Numbered from the stretch's first letter, positions 12,601 through 25,026 are shown. The stretch is DNA of 64,000 nucleotides from Halicephalobus mephisto (GCA_009193035.1 SWDT01000013.1:1-64000); one strand, 5' to 3'. Notes: a model not told the origin generated them from the letters alone. Numbers and translations: made by a program.

Positions 12601-13978
12601 AAAGTGTCCAGTTGAGGTCGAAAATTGCGAATCTTGTTTTATATGATTCTGCGAAGGTGAAGAAGATTGCAATAGATTTTGGAAAATACCAATATCTTTT
12701 ATAACGTTTTGCATTTTTATTGAAATATAGTATCCGAGAAACTTTGCGAAATCTCAACTGGCTTGTTTATTAATGAAAAAAATTAACCATTACCGTATTC
12801 GGCTCCAGTAGTGTACCTGGTTCCGAAACCGAATCCTCTTAATTCAACGAAAATATTCACGTATTCGTCTGTATTCATCTGGAGCTCATTGAGAGCAATG
12901 AGGTGAGCTCTTCTGTCTCTGTCAAACTCATAACAACTCACGATTACTGTAATTATTCATTTAGGAAAGAAAGACGGCAATGACTTACTTCGAGCCTTTG
13001 TAGATACTATATTCAGGATATTTTTCAAGTTGTCAACAGTAGTGATAGCAATAGCTCTTTGATAACTGATGAAAATATCATTTTCGTCATTGAAGATAGC
13101 TTCGATATCGTTTCTGATAAAGGTACAACGGTTTCTCGAGTCATTTATGGCATACAGTAATGCAAATTGTTTCCAGTTGTATTCTTTCATCACTTCTACA
13201 AGAGTTTTACCAAGAAGTCTAGAAGTCCCTACAATTGTCGAAGCAGTCGGGTATTTTTCGACATCCCCCAACTGGAAGGTATTAACCATGCCCCAGGTCA
13301 TAACAGGTTTGTTGTAGAATTTCCCCAGAGAACCCACAATGGTCGCAGCTATAATCAGCAAGGTTTAAAAGAAAAAAAATCAAAACCAACCAGCATTACA
13401 CACAGGACCGAAGATAACGTGAATTTTCTTTTCAAATAAAGTAGCAGCATATCCCGCGGCAAGGGATTCATCGCATTGGTCATTGACGATCTCAAAGCTG
13501 GAAGTAATAACCTTTTCCTTTGATAAAAAGTAAGGATTTTTATTTTAAATGTTTAAAGAAACTGTCTCAATAAGAATCCTTTGAAACTTTGCTTGAGATA
13601 AGAAATTTCAGAATTTAGTAGTTAACTAGTTCTAAGGAAATTCAAGCACTAATAGATTTTAAAGATTACAGAATATTACATGGTGTTCTGTAATCCCATC
13701 CGAATCTTATAGAAGAAACGTTGAGATACTCCTAAGTTCTTTATTCATCACTAAATCAACTCAACTAACCTGAAGTTAAAGTTGTTCAGTAGTTCTTCTT
13801 CGACGATCCGATCTATGGCCATAGGGATTGCTCCAATGGAGTTGTACATTCCGACATCTCGATGAAGAGTCGATGCAGGATTATTCGGAATCATGATTCC
13901 CACCTTGATGATGTTAACCGCCTCAGTGGAGGTGAAAACAGAAAGCAGGAACAAACTTGGAAGAAGTACCGTATTCAT
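9632..13978 (-). CDS. Receptor-type guanylate cyclase, copy B (gcy family), with a local frame break
   Basis: Single-pass membrane receptor that makes cGMP from GTP; in nematodes such proteins are mostly chemosensory. Exons: 13770-13978, 13391-13497, 12989-13348, 12794-12946, 11822-12503, 11401-11665, 11034-11358, 10841-10990, 9966-10791, 9632-9912; total 3358 nt, about 1,118 residues, normal for the family. Order: signal peptide, extracellular ligand domain, transmembrane segment (residues AIVLFLLLMAAII), kinase-homology domain (KLSDFG, DYLWMAPELM), dimerisation coiled coil, class III cyclase domain. Metal aspartates are in VFFSDVVQFT and VETIGDGYMC; YCLFGDTVNIASRM carries the substrate Cys and the Asn/Arg pair. 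C-terminus is GEVIIKGKGVMETFWL plus about 50 residues. Between 10021 and 10060 the frame shifts twice, so the conceptual protein stops at TGA 10031. A TTTTCAG lies 25 nt upstream of the ATG, a candidate leader trans-splice site. Confidence 0.85.
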
Positions 13979-15099
13979 TCTCAAAATGAATGCACTGTGT
14001 GTCTGAAAAGAACCATATAAATGTCTCCTGGATTACTTCGAGGGTCTTCCAATTATATCCGAAGGAAAACTTTTGACTTTTACCAAGAAGTACATTTATT
14101 TTTTTTTGTAGGAATGCAGATTGAAAAAAGGCTTCACCGGTATTTAAAAAGATACTCTAAGGCTGTATCCACCTATTTCATGATAGAAACCTTATTATCG
14201 TAAATGTAATTATGAATCACTTCATGTATTATGAAGATCATTTTTTTTCTAAGGGATTTCCCAATGATATTTAAGAAATCTCTTGGATTGAAACCTTGTT
14301 GAAGAATGTTGAGATAAAATTGTATAGTTTTTGGTTTCACTTACAAGATTTCAGATTATCATAATTTATTAACATTTGAGGTCAATATTTTTTTCGTACT
14401 GCAACACATTTATCTCAAGAATTTGTTTCAATTTATCAGTTAAAACTGAACAAAAGATACTTATAATAAAGTAATCAAGCCTGTACACTCAGAATCTGAA
14501 ATCAGAATTAATAGTTGACTTTTAGAATTCTAGGTTCTGAGAGTTAACCTTCAGTTCTAAGAACATCAAAGATTTTTACTAAGACTAAAAAAAGTAAAAA
14601 TTTGCCTAAAATGATTTTTCAAATTTTGTGTAAAAATATAAAATTATTTAAAATATTTTGAAGTTGTCGGAATAGGAACACCGATTTCTGAGACACAAGT
14701 GTTTCATAATTAGTCTTTCAAAATTTGCTTCGGACTACATCGGAAACCTAAAAGGAAGGATCACTGTTATCAGTGGAAAAAGATTAATTTGTACATTGTA
14801 TTATTTAATAAATAGGACTATTTCTATATGGATTCCTAATTCGAAGATTCCAACTGAACATTTGTACTAGAATGATTACATTTTTTATTATTAGTCATAC
14901 TACTAGTGAAAAACAAAAGTGATTTGTTGTGAAATTAATTCGAATTTTGGAGCATTTTATAAATCTTAAAAAATCACGATTTCTAGTGATGGTTTCATAA
15001 GTTCCCACTGGATTCTAGAATATACTAAAAATTTAATTATATTTTGAATAATTATACTGAACTCAAAAAACAATTAATTCATTACAATATTCATAATAT
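13979..15099. repeat. 5' flank of cyclase copy B (duplicate of copy A flank)
   Basis: Upstream region of copy B. TTTATATGG lies about 50 nt upstream of the ATG and TTCTTTTCAG just downstream of it. Aligns in pieces with 5221-6420. No separate gene is seen. Confidence 0.6.
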
Positions 15100-15833
15100 T
15101 TAACGTGCTAACGATCACGTGGATTTTTCATTTTCTATCCATTTGGACCGGCTAGTTTTTAAGTTGCATATATTTTATGACAAGCAGTCCGAAATAGTTT
15201 TCATTTTTCAAAATTCTTATTTTTCTGAACTGTTGTCGGAAAAAAAAGATAAGGATTCTGAAATGATAGTGCTTGATTCTGTCACTTGGCCCTATGATAT
15301 TGTCATAGGGAATATACATGTAATACATTCATTTATGTGGATAAACGTAAGGACTTAAAAGAAGATAGAGCTGTCAAAGAGGTGGTTATGCATTTCATGA
15401 ATAGGTTTCTTAATTTTGGTAGGACTTTGTATATACTGTTTACTCTATTCCAATTGACTATAGGATCTTTATTTAAAGAATACACTAAATGCCTGATCAG
15501 TAGACCGCAAACATTCCGTTAATAGATGAAAACATTCTTTATTCGTTCAAAGGCAATAGTTTCTTTTTTATACTTATAGTTTTCCTTATGTCATGATTTT
15601 AATAAGACTTGATTACCCAAGTTTGAGACATAACTGAATAAACAGTGTATTTGTCCGACGTTTACATACCTCGTGTTTTTTCTAACAGACTCAGGAAGTG
15701 AAATTTTAATATCCAGATTCTTAGCTACATTACAGCCATATAAAATCCGTGAAATAAGACATGTGACACACGGTCCGAAATGGCAGTTAATCAGTAACAC
15801 AGTATATGTGCCATACGACTGTTAACGTGCTAA
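15100..15833. mobile_element. ~710-bp insertion flanked by a 12-bp direct repeat
   Basis: Compared with the copy A flank (near 6420-6470), copy B has extra sequence at 15112-15821 bounded by identical TTAACGTGCTAA at 15100-15111 and 15822-15833. This looks like an insertion with target-site duplication. No terminal inverted repeat or poly-A end is visible. The insert has plus-strand coding-like stretches: 15119-15358 (containing SEMIVLDSVTWPYDIVIGN) and about 15632-15820 (containing LTDSGSEILISRFLATLQPY), separated by stops. It also holds an SL1-like 22-mer at 15606-15627. The family is not recognised. Confidence 0.5.
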
Positions 15834-16260
15834 TTGAAAAGTCATACTCCGGTTTTGGAGTCTTTATCTCATTGGTGGAAGTCTTCAAACACAGATTATG
15901 TTAAAAAATAGGAATCTGACAAGTACATTACTGAATTTTTTATAAAACACTTTTTTATCTTTACTTTAATTAAACAATTTCTCAAAGATAATTTCAGCAC
16001 ATACAGTATTTAAAGTAGCTTTGTAATGTTTATATATTTTAAAAATTCAATCTTGCTATTCGCAACAGAACTTCCATGTAGATTTTCTTTGGATTTGTTT
16101 CATCTATGTTGGCTTGTAAGGGAAATGAAGAATATAATATCCTTATTTACTATCAGCTTGAATAGTAGCAACAACTATCTGTGGAAGCCGTGTTGGACTC
16201 GGCTTATATACTTATATAGACATTTTTATTTTAAAAACATTTCTTTGGCAGATAATAAAG
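15834..16260. other. Spacer with a dispersed repeat piece
   Basis: The start is still the duplicated cyclase flank (to about 15950). The piece at 16055-16125 resembles 57175-57240. No gene seen. Confidence 0.4.
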
Positions 16261-16261
16261 A

Positions 16262-17300
16262 ATCCATAAGCTTTAATATTCCTCATGATTAGAATAAACT
16301 TTGAACCATATCTTAGACAATTTTTTATGTCTTCCTCGGGGAATTATGATTTTTTGATTCAATATATTCATCAATACCACTTTCGACTTCTTAATCATTC
16401 TTGAAAGTACCGTTCCCGTAAGAAGTTGTTAAGAAATCGGAAAATGTGGTAATCAGATGGGATAATGTCTGAACTATATAGAAGATGGTTGAGCACTTCC
16501 CAAAAGTAGCGCATCATGTTTTTTGTTTCGGAACATCTGGCATTATCTTGTAGAAAAGAAGACAAATTCTTGCCGGTTTGAATAGTCCTTCATTTGCTGT
16601 AATGTTTCTTGAATTTGATCTAGGTGTCTACAGTAGACGTTATTATTCATTGTTTGGCCTCACTTCAAAGGCTTTCAGTACAATGAAGCAGTCTTACACC
16701 AATAAAAACACAGTAAAAGTTTCTGCTCATGAACGTTGCATTTACGTCTGAATTCTCCAATTTCTCCTGGGCTTAGATATTATTTCCTGCATATACAGCT
16801 ATTATGATGCATCTAACTTTCGTCACAAATCACAATATGACGTAAGAGAAGTCTTCCATGTCAATATTCACCCCATAATGTACGGTATCGGTTTTTTTGA
16901 ATTTGCTTCTGTTGATTAGTCAACTCATGAGGGATTTGCTGTTATTTTCATCACTGTATTTTGTTTTCCTTCAACCATCTTCATGTTACGGCTTGAGAAC
17001 ATACTCCCGAGGTTAATTCTACGATTGTCGTGGTTTTTCCAGTTGGATTTTCGTCTCAAAATTTAGTAGTTAATTTTTTAGGTCTTCCTTGATCCTTCTT
17101 ACGTTCAACATTTTTGACGGTCTTCTCTAAACATCTTAAGCCATTTGTATACTTGACTAGTTGAAATAATATTGTTTCCGTAGAATCCTGTCCATTATCA
17201 GATTATTTCAGCTACAGTAAATCTTTGTTTAAATAGCTGGTGAAAAGTTGTGTAAATTTGGTCCGAAGTTGGATTTATATTCAAAAAGATAAATTCAGAG
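16262..17300 (-). mobile_element. Decayed mariner-family transposase
   Basis: Minus-strand reading, with many stops and frameshifts, recovers mariner transposase landmarks in the right order. N-terminal part: LHQLFKQRFTVAEII, VYKWLKMFRED, GRPKKL and IPHELTNQQKQ. First catalytic Asp in ICDE, followed by YLSPGEIGE and CNVHEQKLLLCFYW. Then YCRHLDQIQETLQQM, the second Asp in FLQDNARCSE (about 16545-16565), the third in YSSDIIPSDYHIFRFL (about 16440-16490), and a C-terminal IDEYIESK. The spacing fits the D,D34D pattern of mariner. Terminal inverted repeats were not identified, so element ends are approximate. Old and inactive. Confidence 0.85.
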
Positions 17301-17981
17301 AAAGTTTTGAGAAGTCGAATCAATTTAACAAAAATGATAAATAAAGATATAGAACTTCCAAGTTAATATCAATGTGGGCTCTCAGCCATTTATATTAATA
17401 TAAAAACACAATTTGAGAAAAAGTAACGCTGTGAAAAGAGTTGGCAGATGCGTTTCAATCTATGACTGGTCTAAAAATCGCTCGTTATTCCCACGATCCA
17501 ATAGTATCAATGTTTACATAGTTGATAACATCAAAATCAAATTCGATATTTGTACATAATTCTTAAGCAAAACTGACTGTCATCTGTTGTTCTGAAATGC
17601 TTCTTTAATTTCTGATTTTATCCTAATCATCGATTTCTCAGATCTGTTAAAAAAGGTCTAAAGGAAGCGAAGCTTTTTAATACCTAAAATGATCTCATGA
17701 ACTTGATCCAAGTGAAGTTGACAAATGAAACAAATTTTTGCAACTCCCAAAATAAACAACTTTTTACTGTTTAAAATTAAAATTTTTAAATAGGATAATG
17801 TTTGATAGTTAAATTATATTGTTTATGATTTATAAAAAATTTCATTATGAAATTATTTTCTAGAAAAATAAAACTAATTAAAATGCTCAAATACCTTCGA
17901 TTAAATAATTGTGCGCATTTTCACAAATTTGATCTTCCATTTTATTATTTCTATTTTTTGACAAAAAGGAAAAAACAAATC
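17301..17981. other. AT-rich spacer
   Basis: Between the mariner fossil and the tRNA gene. May contain the 5' end of the mariner element. No gene seen. Confidence 0.4.
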
Positions 17982-18054
17982 TGATCGCGGGCGGAATCGA
18001 ACCACCGACCTTCAGTGTGTTAGACTGATGTGATAACCCCTACACCACGCGACC
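17982..18054 (-). tRNA. tRNA-Val (AAC)
   Basis: The 73-nt minus-strand sequence folds as a complete cloverleaf. Acceptor stem GGTCGCG/CGCGATC (one G-T wobble) with discriminator A. D arm with GGGGTTAT. Anticodon stem TCAGT/ACTGA with loop CTAACAC, giving anticodon AAC (valine). Variable loop AGGTC. T arm GGTGG/CCGCC around TTCGATT. No intron. Box A and box B-like internal promoter sequences are present. Confidence 0.93.
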
Positions 18055-19033
18055 ATGCTTCTGGCAACAAAAAGGAAAATGAAAAAATAGAATCCAGAAG
18101 AGAGATGCTTTTTGTTAACGAGTAAAGTAGTAAAAAGGCGATCTACTCCTAAATTCTTCGGAAAAAACAACTGTAGATATAACCAAACTCATCGAGGTGA
18201 AAATATTCATAGAGATCTTGTCAGTTATTCAACCTGTGCAAGCATTGAAAAGTAAGGCTAACTTTATTGAAAGTCGTTATAATAACAGTGTAGTATAAGA
18301 GATAGAATTAAACAAGTCGTGACTTTCACATAATTGCTTGAAGGAAAACCTGCCTAATCAGCCGAAGCATCTAGAGCACAATAAAAGGTCAGGACCTGAG
18401 TCAGTTGCTGCTAAATCTTATTTGATTGTCTGAAGAATCCGCTTCAAACCTGACTTATAACAGCTAGGCCTGGAAACTATCTCCCTAACCGTGAATTGGA
18501 ATAAAGATACTCGGGATTCTGAATACAGTAGGAACCTATACTCTTCCACATGGATAGGACAGTCCAGCAAATTAACTAAGCGTTTATATCGACCCTAGTT
18601 GACAACCCCTTCCACTATAGCATAAGACTACAGTAGTTCGATCCAGTTGTTTTGAAGAAAACTAATGAACTTTCTTCTCAGGCATTATGTTGAATAAGCT
18701 TGCCCTTATTGTTATCAAATGATAAGAGTGGGAAAATGAAGAAGGCTCGAGAAGTAAATACTTCCAATTGTGCCTTGACATGGCCTAATCAAAAAAGATT
18801 TTAAAATCCCACGATAGATTAAAGTATAAGTACATGGCGTAACCTCTCAAGGAGTGTATTCCTTTTTCGACTTTATTTCAAAAACAAAAATATCAAGAAC
18901 AGAGCATGGTAAAATATAATTTTTCTAAGAAAATAAGTTTACAATCAATTCTAAACTAAAAATATTGCAAAAAACAATGGTGAAAAATGTATATCTTTAG
19001 ATGTGGTATCATGTAAGGTTGTATAATTCATCA
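18055..19033. other. Unexplained intergenic segment
   Basis: Less AT-rich than its surroundings (especially 18180-18860), with no long open frame and no splice pattern I can follow. Could be an old mobile element or a decayed gene; I cannot tell. Confidence 0.35.
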
Positions 19034-19384
19034 TTAACAGAGCTTGCATGTCTTCATGCATTGATTCCACTGATTTTCGTAGAACGGATTTGTACAGAAT
19101 CCATTTTTAGCCCAATACGGACAGTTTAATGAAATGTCAATGCATTGGTCACAAAGGCGACAAGTGCATCGACATTGCTTGAACATGAGTGGCTCGTATG
19201 TGGCGTTAAAGCATTGAACGAGGTAGTTCGAACAATTACTGATGGCGTCGGTACAGCCCGCTACAATAATTATTTTCACACTAATGACAGTAAACACATA
19301 GCAATTGAACTCACCTGAACAAGTATATCCTTGACTGATTTCGAACAGGAGGAAGAAGGTAACAAAGAAAGCAAGAGCCTTCAT
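19034..19384 (-). CDS. Small secreted protein with two ShKT domains
   Basis: Two exons, 19315-19384 and 19034-19260, joined across a 54-nt intron with GTGAG donor and TTGTAG acceptor; 98 residues. ATG at 19384 begins a signal peptide (MKALAFFVTFFLLFEIS) followed by two back-to-back six-cysteine ShKT modules. The first runs from CTDAISNC to CRCTCRLC and the second from CIDISLNCPYWAKNGFC to CMKTCKLC. ShKT modules are disulfide-rich and very common in nematode secreted proteins, including cuticle, metalloprotease and defence-associated proteins. A protein made only of two modules has no predictable specific role. An upstream in-frame TTG (19414) was not chosen because the ATG gives the better signal peptide. 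Confidence 0.82.
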   Translation of the reverse strand: MKALAFFVTFFLLFEISQGYTCSGEFNCYVFTVISVKIIIVAGCTDAISNCSNYLVQCFNATYEPLMFKQCRCTCRLCDQCIDISLNCPYWAKNGFCTNPFYENQWNQCMKTCKLC

Positions 19385-21373
19385 TATCCTAAACAATTGT
19401 CTGGATAGTACCAATGCTAAGGTTTTATACGAGTTTTTTGCTTCGTTATCAAGTTCCTATCTACAGGCCCGATTATGCTCTCTATGAAAAACCGCTTTTA
19501 AAAACCAAGAGTGTAGTGTTAGCGATTTTTTATCTTAATCATTTCTTTGGTGATCAAAAAACCAGAAATCTTCTAAGGAAATTAACAAAGAATTTTCCTA
19601 AGCACAAAAGTGCAGCCTTGCTTTATTCTATTTTCGTGCAAATATAGCCTTTTATCTGAAGAACGTGATCATTTTCTCACGACATTTCTTTTTAATTTTC
19701 CTATATATGCAACCAGAAATAATTAAGATAAAAATCTGCAGAATGCATAAACAAGACCATTGATGTTGCTGATGAAGTGTTTCATAAACTTGTCAGTTTC
19801 TTAGCATCGGATTGTCACATCTTCCTGCGATTAAACTGTATTCTCTTGGAGACTTTTTTAGTTTCGTGCTTAATCTTTATCAAAAATTCTCCTACTTCAT
19901 TTACTCGTCACCAATCTTCTCCTGCTTTTCGCGACTTGTAAGAAGAATATCCTTTGACAAATCTTCATAAAAATGATTTTCGAATTTTCTTTTAGTTTGT
20001 TGTCTTCTTTTCGGATATAGTATCAGAATGGGATTCTGATTTCAATGATAACTTCAATTATAATAGAAGTACTGACTGCAGTGAAAATTCTAAAAATCAT
20101 GCTGTAAAAAGAAAGATAATAATTCAACGCCACCATTGGATTAGATGAACAATATTGTATAAATACTTTTTCCTGAATTAATCATAATAGTTGGTTACTG
20201 TATTGAATAAGGAAATATTTCTTAACCCTATGTTTGTTACTACTTCTAGTACAGTTTTTTGTATGTCATACAAGTATTTTCATATCAAGGAGATCTCTTG
20301 TCATATTCTGTTTATCAGAGAATACATTATCTAGATGATTTACGAATGTCACTGAGTTTGAATTAATGTAATTTTTTGTTTGTGGTCTTTACAAAGCGAA
20401 TTACTATAGTCTTTTCATCGATAAACCTGAATTAAGAGACGAATAATCTATGAATTATTAATTTCCTTGTTGATCGCGACAAAAAATATTGTGGATTCGA
20501 AAAATTAGTTTCGAATTCAACAAGAAGTTTTCTTTTGCTAATATTTTCCAATTGCTTGTTCATTAACGATATATAAAAATAGTTACGACAAGCGGATTTT
20601 TTCAGTCTATCTTTAACTAATAAGGTTTTCTTTAGAAACTGGTGACTGGAAACTCCAAATTTAGAAGCATTAGCCAGTGCCATTCACATCAAGTTAGTCA
20701 AATATTTCTGATTAAAACACGCTTTTTGTATTAACAAATCCACATCATAATTGAGTTTATTTTACAAACAATAGTCATATATCAAAAGAGCATATGACTG
20801 AAATACCGAAGTCTATTCATCATTTCTATACGAAACAAAAGTAAAAATTAAAAAGGTTTCCTATAACTCATGAACAATGGTCCATAAAAAATGTAACTCA
20901 ATTTCCAGAATTACCTTCTAAATTTATGAAACGACAAGGAAATAACATTTCGATCGAATTGCATTACAGGTGTACTGACTATTCGTACATTTTTTGAGTA
21001 TTTTTACGAAGCAAATTACTGGTCAACTAGTGGAAATTAGTTTTTTAAGAATGTAAAACCTTATTGCATAAAATCTAATTGTTATTTCAAATTTAAAAAA
21101 CCATCGAAAAATAATTTATTTCCTCAAAAATTAATAATGAGGTTTAATTAAAATTTAAGAGATCTTGAATTTTGTAGACATAAAAGATGGAATTATACTT
21201 AAGACACAATATCTCTTCATTCTTCATAAATACTTATTAATTTTTAAAAAAAATGGTTTATCATCTCTACCATTGTTATGTTATTTTTACATTAAGTTAC
21301 TATAAGCCCGGAATTTACAGTACTATGCATTAACAGTATATAAAGTACACTTTATAAACAGATTGCCTAACTT
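19385..21373. other. AT-rich intergenic region
   Basis: No gene supported. An open minus-strand stretch at 20432-20683 has AT-driven composition and no splice or start support. Confidence 0.4.
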
Positions 21374-22370
21374 TTAAAGTACCAAATTCATGAAATGTCT
21401 CCATACGGAAATTATATTGACAGTTGATAGACCTTGTTGTAGTTCCTCTGTGAGTGGGAAGTTCTTCAGACGGAGAATTGTTGATCTACGGTTCCCATAA
21501 CGGGGAACACCAATGATGAACCTACCATCATCTGACATCACTTCTTCTTCAAAGAAGTATTTGCAAATTTCTTTTGAATGAGAAACCCGAAGGTTATTGA
21601 TGTAACATATTTTTATTCTGAAGGTCTTCTCCTGACGATTCATGAATTTGGCCATTAATTCTGGATCTCGAAGAAATACATCAATTGAATCAGCGAAACA
21701 GTAAAACTTGATTTTTTTCAGTTTAGCCTTTTGCTCCCAATTAACTAATGTTAATGTAGGATTCGGGATTTCAGGAGGATACAGGTATTTTAAGGTATCC
21801 AAATATGGCATTCTTTCAAGAAACATTGCCAGCGTTTGACCTTCGAAGAAACTCAGATAACTAAAATCAACTTTTGTTACATTCCTGTTAACGATAATTG
21901 TGAATTCTTCCGGATTCAGAACACTACAACGCAGATTTAATTCATGGTGATGGAATTTGTAAATTTCCAAATACTTAGACAGTTCTCCCGATTCCAAGCC
22001 CCACAGTGATAGTTCACCTCTGATTTCAATTATTGCAGATGAATCTAACTTGTCTGAAACCGTAATATAAGGGTAATATTATGGAAATAATCATACTTGA
22101 ATCATCAACAGTCGGGCTACTGATTTTTGTCTTGTAAGAGATGTAGGTTTTAGGACACTTTATTCCTTTCATTGCTTTTGAACTACGGAAAAGATCTCGA
22201 AGAAGTACTGGAGGACAAATGTTATAGAACTGACGTTGTAGAAGATTATCAAGTTTTCTGAATGGAATTCTTGGAGTATTGACATTGATTTCTATTATTG
22301 ATTCTTTGGGGTCGTAATTAGGAACATCTCCATACTTTTCTGCTAGCTTCAACTCAACAGTAACTCTCAT
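21374..22370 (-). CDS. Nematode protein of unknown function, possibly F-box type
   Basis: Two exons, 22097-22370 and 21374-22053, with a 43-nt GTATG...TTTCAG intron; 317 residues. The ATG at 22370 lies four bases after TTTTAG, a good candidate for leader trans-splicing. Residues about 30-65 (IPFRKLDNLLQRQFYNICPP, then LLRDLFRSSKAMK) have the spacing of a degenerate F-box. The rest is a leucine-rich, mixed-charge region (e.g. VDFSYLSFFEGQTLAMFLER, YLDTLKYLYPPEIPNPTL) like the variable C-terminal halves of nematode F-box families. If correct, the protein would be an SCF ubiquitin-ligase substrate adaptor. No catalytic motif, signal peptide or membrane segment is seen. The gene model is sound; the family call is tentative. 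Confidence 0.6.
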
Positions 22371-24838
22371 ACTTCTAAAATAGAAGGGCAAGGTCAAGAA
22401 ATATGGCGTATCTGATGACAAGGTGACTGTTCATAATTTTCCATATCTTGGTCATAGAACGTGTGCATGACTTCAACGTGACTATCAGTCCTGTTAAAAA
22501 AAGCTGGACAATTCTTATTCCATCAGGTTTGATTGATTAACCAAGAAAACGTGGTCTATTCCAGTTATTTATTGCCTAATAGAAAGTTTTTTATAATAGC
22601 AAAAATTTGAAAAGATTCGAAAAATAAAGAATCATACAGGGGAATTTGAATTAATATTTTATTTTTTAACAGAAATCCCTTCTGAATTAGAAATATCATC
22701 ATCCGTTGACCTTTGAAAAGTGGGTAGTTGAATTTAGAATGCGGAGTTTGATTAATGAACTTAATATGAACTTTTATGAAGGAAACTGAGCCAATGCTGA
22801 CGTTTTCTGGCGAGAAAATATAACAAAAGAAAAAACCATACTGATCTAAAATCAATTTCTCTAATATTCAGATAAAATCGTGCTACTTGATAAAATGAGG
22901 TTACACAAATTTTTTCCATTGTTGCAGATAATCCACTTAATTTAATTAGATAAGCTGTTCATGCGATATTGCTCATCTAACGCTGATGTAAAATTAATCC
23001 TTATCCCTACTCTCGTTATATTATTCTCGTATCAGGTTACTGTATATCCGAAAATTAATACCTTGTGAAATAGAGATCTGCAACATATATTTTATAAATA
23101 TTTTATTTAGATCATCAAAATATCAAGCTCTTTGAATATCTCCATTCAGTAGTTATCTTGGTAATTTGTTATTCATAATATTTCTAAGATTTGTGACTCT
23201 TTTAATTCATATAATCTTGATGTTGATGATATTGTATTTCCTCTTCTTGAAGACAGAGATTTAAAAGTAATTAAAAGATCATTTGTGTAATTGATTAATG
23301 TTGTAATTATAAAAAATTCTTTAGGAATTCTCTGTGTCTTTGAATTTTGTCTACAAATTACAAGGGAAACGAAGAGATTGACTATCATGATTGAAACTGG
23401 ATATCAATTGATAAATGCATATTTTATAAACTATTAACAGGAGAAAATTCCACTATCGTTTTATTATACCTTTAGAATGATTAATATTAACTCTAAAAAG
23501 CCGAATATCTGACTATTCTGATTATTGGAAAGTGAATTCCAAAATAGTTAATATTATAAGATTGAAAACCTCTAGAAATCAATATATAAGTAAACTTTAT
23601 GTAGGCGATTTAATTGTATTAAAAATCATTGTTTTTATATGAAATAAATCAGCGGTACCTTTTCAAACAATATTTTAAGCATTTGTATTATTTCCCCAAA
23701 TTAAAATAACTCCAGGAGGAAAGTCCTATGCACGATCAAACGGATAAGTTCTTTGTAAAGACTCGTTTGTTATGTTGCAGCTGTGTAACAACTGGATAAT
23801 AGACAATATATAAGAGAATAACACCACATTTTATCAACCGATTTGCATCTTGCAGTGAAAAAGAAAAGTGTTCTTAGATGAAAATAATACTCCTACTATT
23901 ATTTTGTATCAAATCATACGATCGAATTTTACGCGAAATTGTTTAATAACAGCATCCTGTACTCGTTTTTCTTCTATTTTCATTATTATTTTTCCTACCT
24001 CAATAATTGCTTTTCATTTATATTCTTTTGAATTCTGCTAATTTTCTGACAATCCCAAAAAAGATTCAAACTTTGCTATTGAGTTGTTTGTATTCTTATG
24101 CGAATTCTATTCATTTAAATGAAGTTTCTTTTAAATGCAGATTGATTCCATAAATGAAGGAAACCAGATGATTAAGCCAACTATTCAACTTGTATTAAAT
24201 GAGTAAAGCTATTACAAGTATATAAAAAAGAAACCAAATTTGATGAGAAACTAGTACATTTCCACCTAATTAATGACGAAATAATATGACATCAGCTGTC
24301 CTGCAATTATGCTAAGCTGATCTAGTCAAAATTCGTTATTAATAATACTTGCAGCATTTTAAAAATAAAATTCACTGCTTAACAATTCTATTGGACTTCA
24401 TAAATACAAACAAATATGCTGAATTTTCCCACTAAAGTTGCCAACTTGTTGACATCAAGGAACATAATATTTTTATGTTTTCTCACTGACAAACGGGGAT
24501 ATTATCATAATAAAAAACTGTGACGTAATTAAAGTGTAATCCGAGAAATCTCCCAGGAGAACATTTTGATATTTTCTGTCTAGAATTTGGAAAAATTTGC
24601 AATATAATAAGTACGCTTAGTCAAATTGACATAAAAAATTCGCAATATGCAATTATCAACTACTAGTTTGAGCAAATCTTGGAAAGGCATTCATCTACTT
24701 CATAGATCAAAAACTAAATTTGACATTTGTCAAACATTATATTAATATCTTCTTTCTTTGTCACTAGAGCTTCTGTCAAGCGCTGACAGGATGAATTAAA
24801 GTTAATTTGTATTTCCAACCATCTAAGGGAATGCAGAG
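22371..24838. other. Intergenic, with traces of a decayed copy of the 21.4-kb gene
   Basis: Sequence near 23010-23060 and 23125-23160 resembles the 3' end and downstream flank of the gene at 21374-22370 (compare 21260-21320 and 21385-21410). A broken paralogue may therefore occupy about 22.5-23.4 kb on the minus strand. The rest is AT-rich with nothing further seen. Confidence 0.35.
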
Positions 24839-25026
24839 TTACGTTGACATGTCGTAACTTAGAGTAGGTTGATATGAAAAGAATGGATATGATTCTTCAA
24901 TTAATAGAATTGTTATGAGGCTCTTCTGAAACCAAAAAAAGTAACGGTAGTATACTTCTTGAAGATCGATTCGAGAAAAAATGAAATATCGTTTTTGAGT
25001 ATTTAGACCGTTAATAGAAGTGTAGA

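Noticed and set aside
15606..15627. SL RNA gene
   Set aside because: The leader-like sequence is not followed by a GT donor or by the rest of an SL RNA.
20432..20683. 83-codon minus-strand frame
   Set aside because: AT-driven composition, with no splice sites or recognisable motif.
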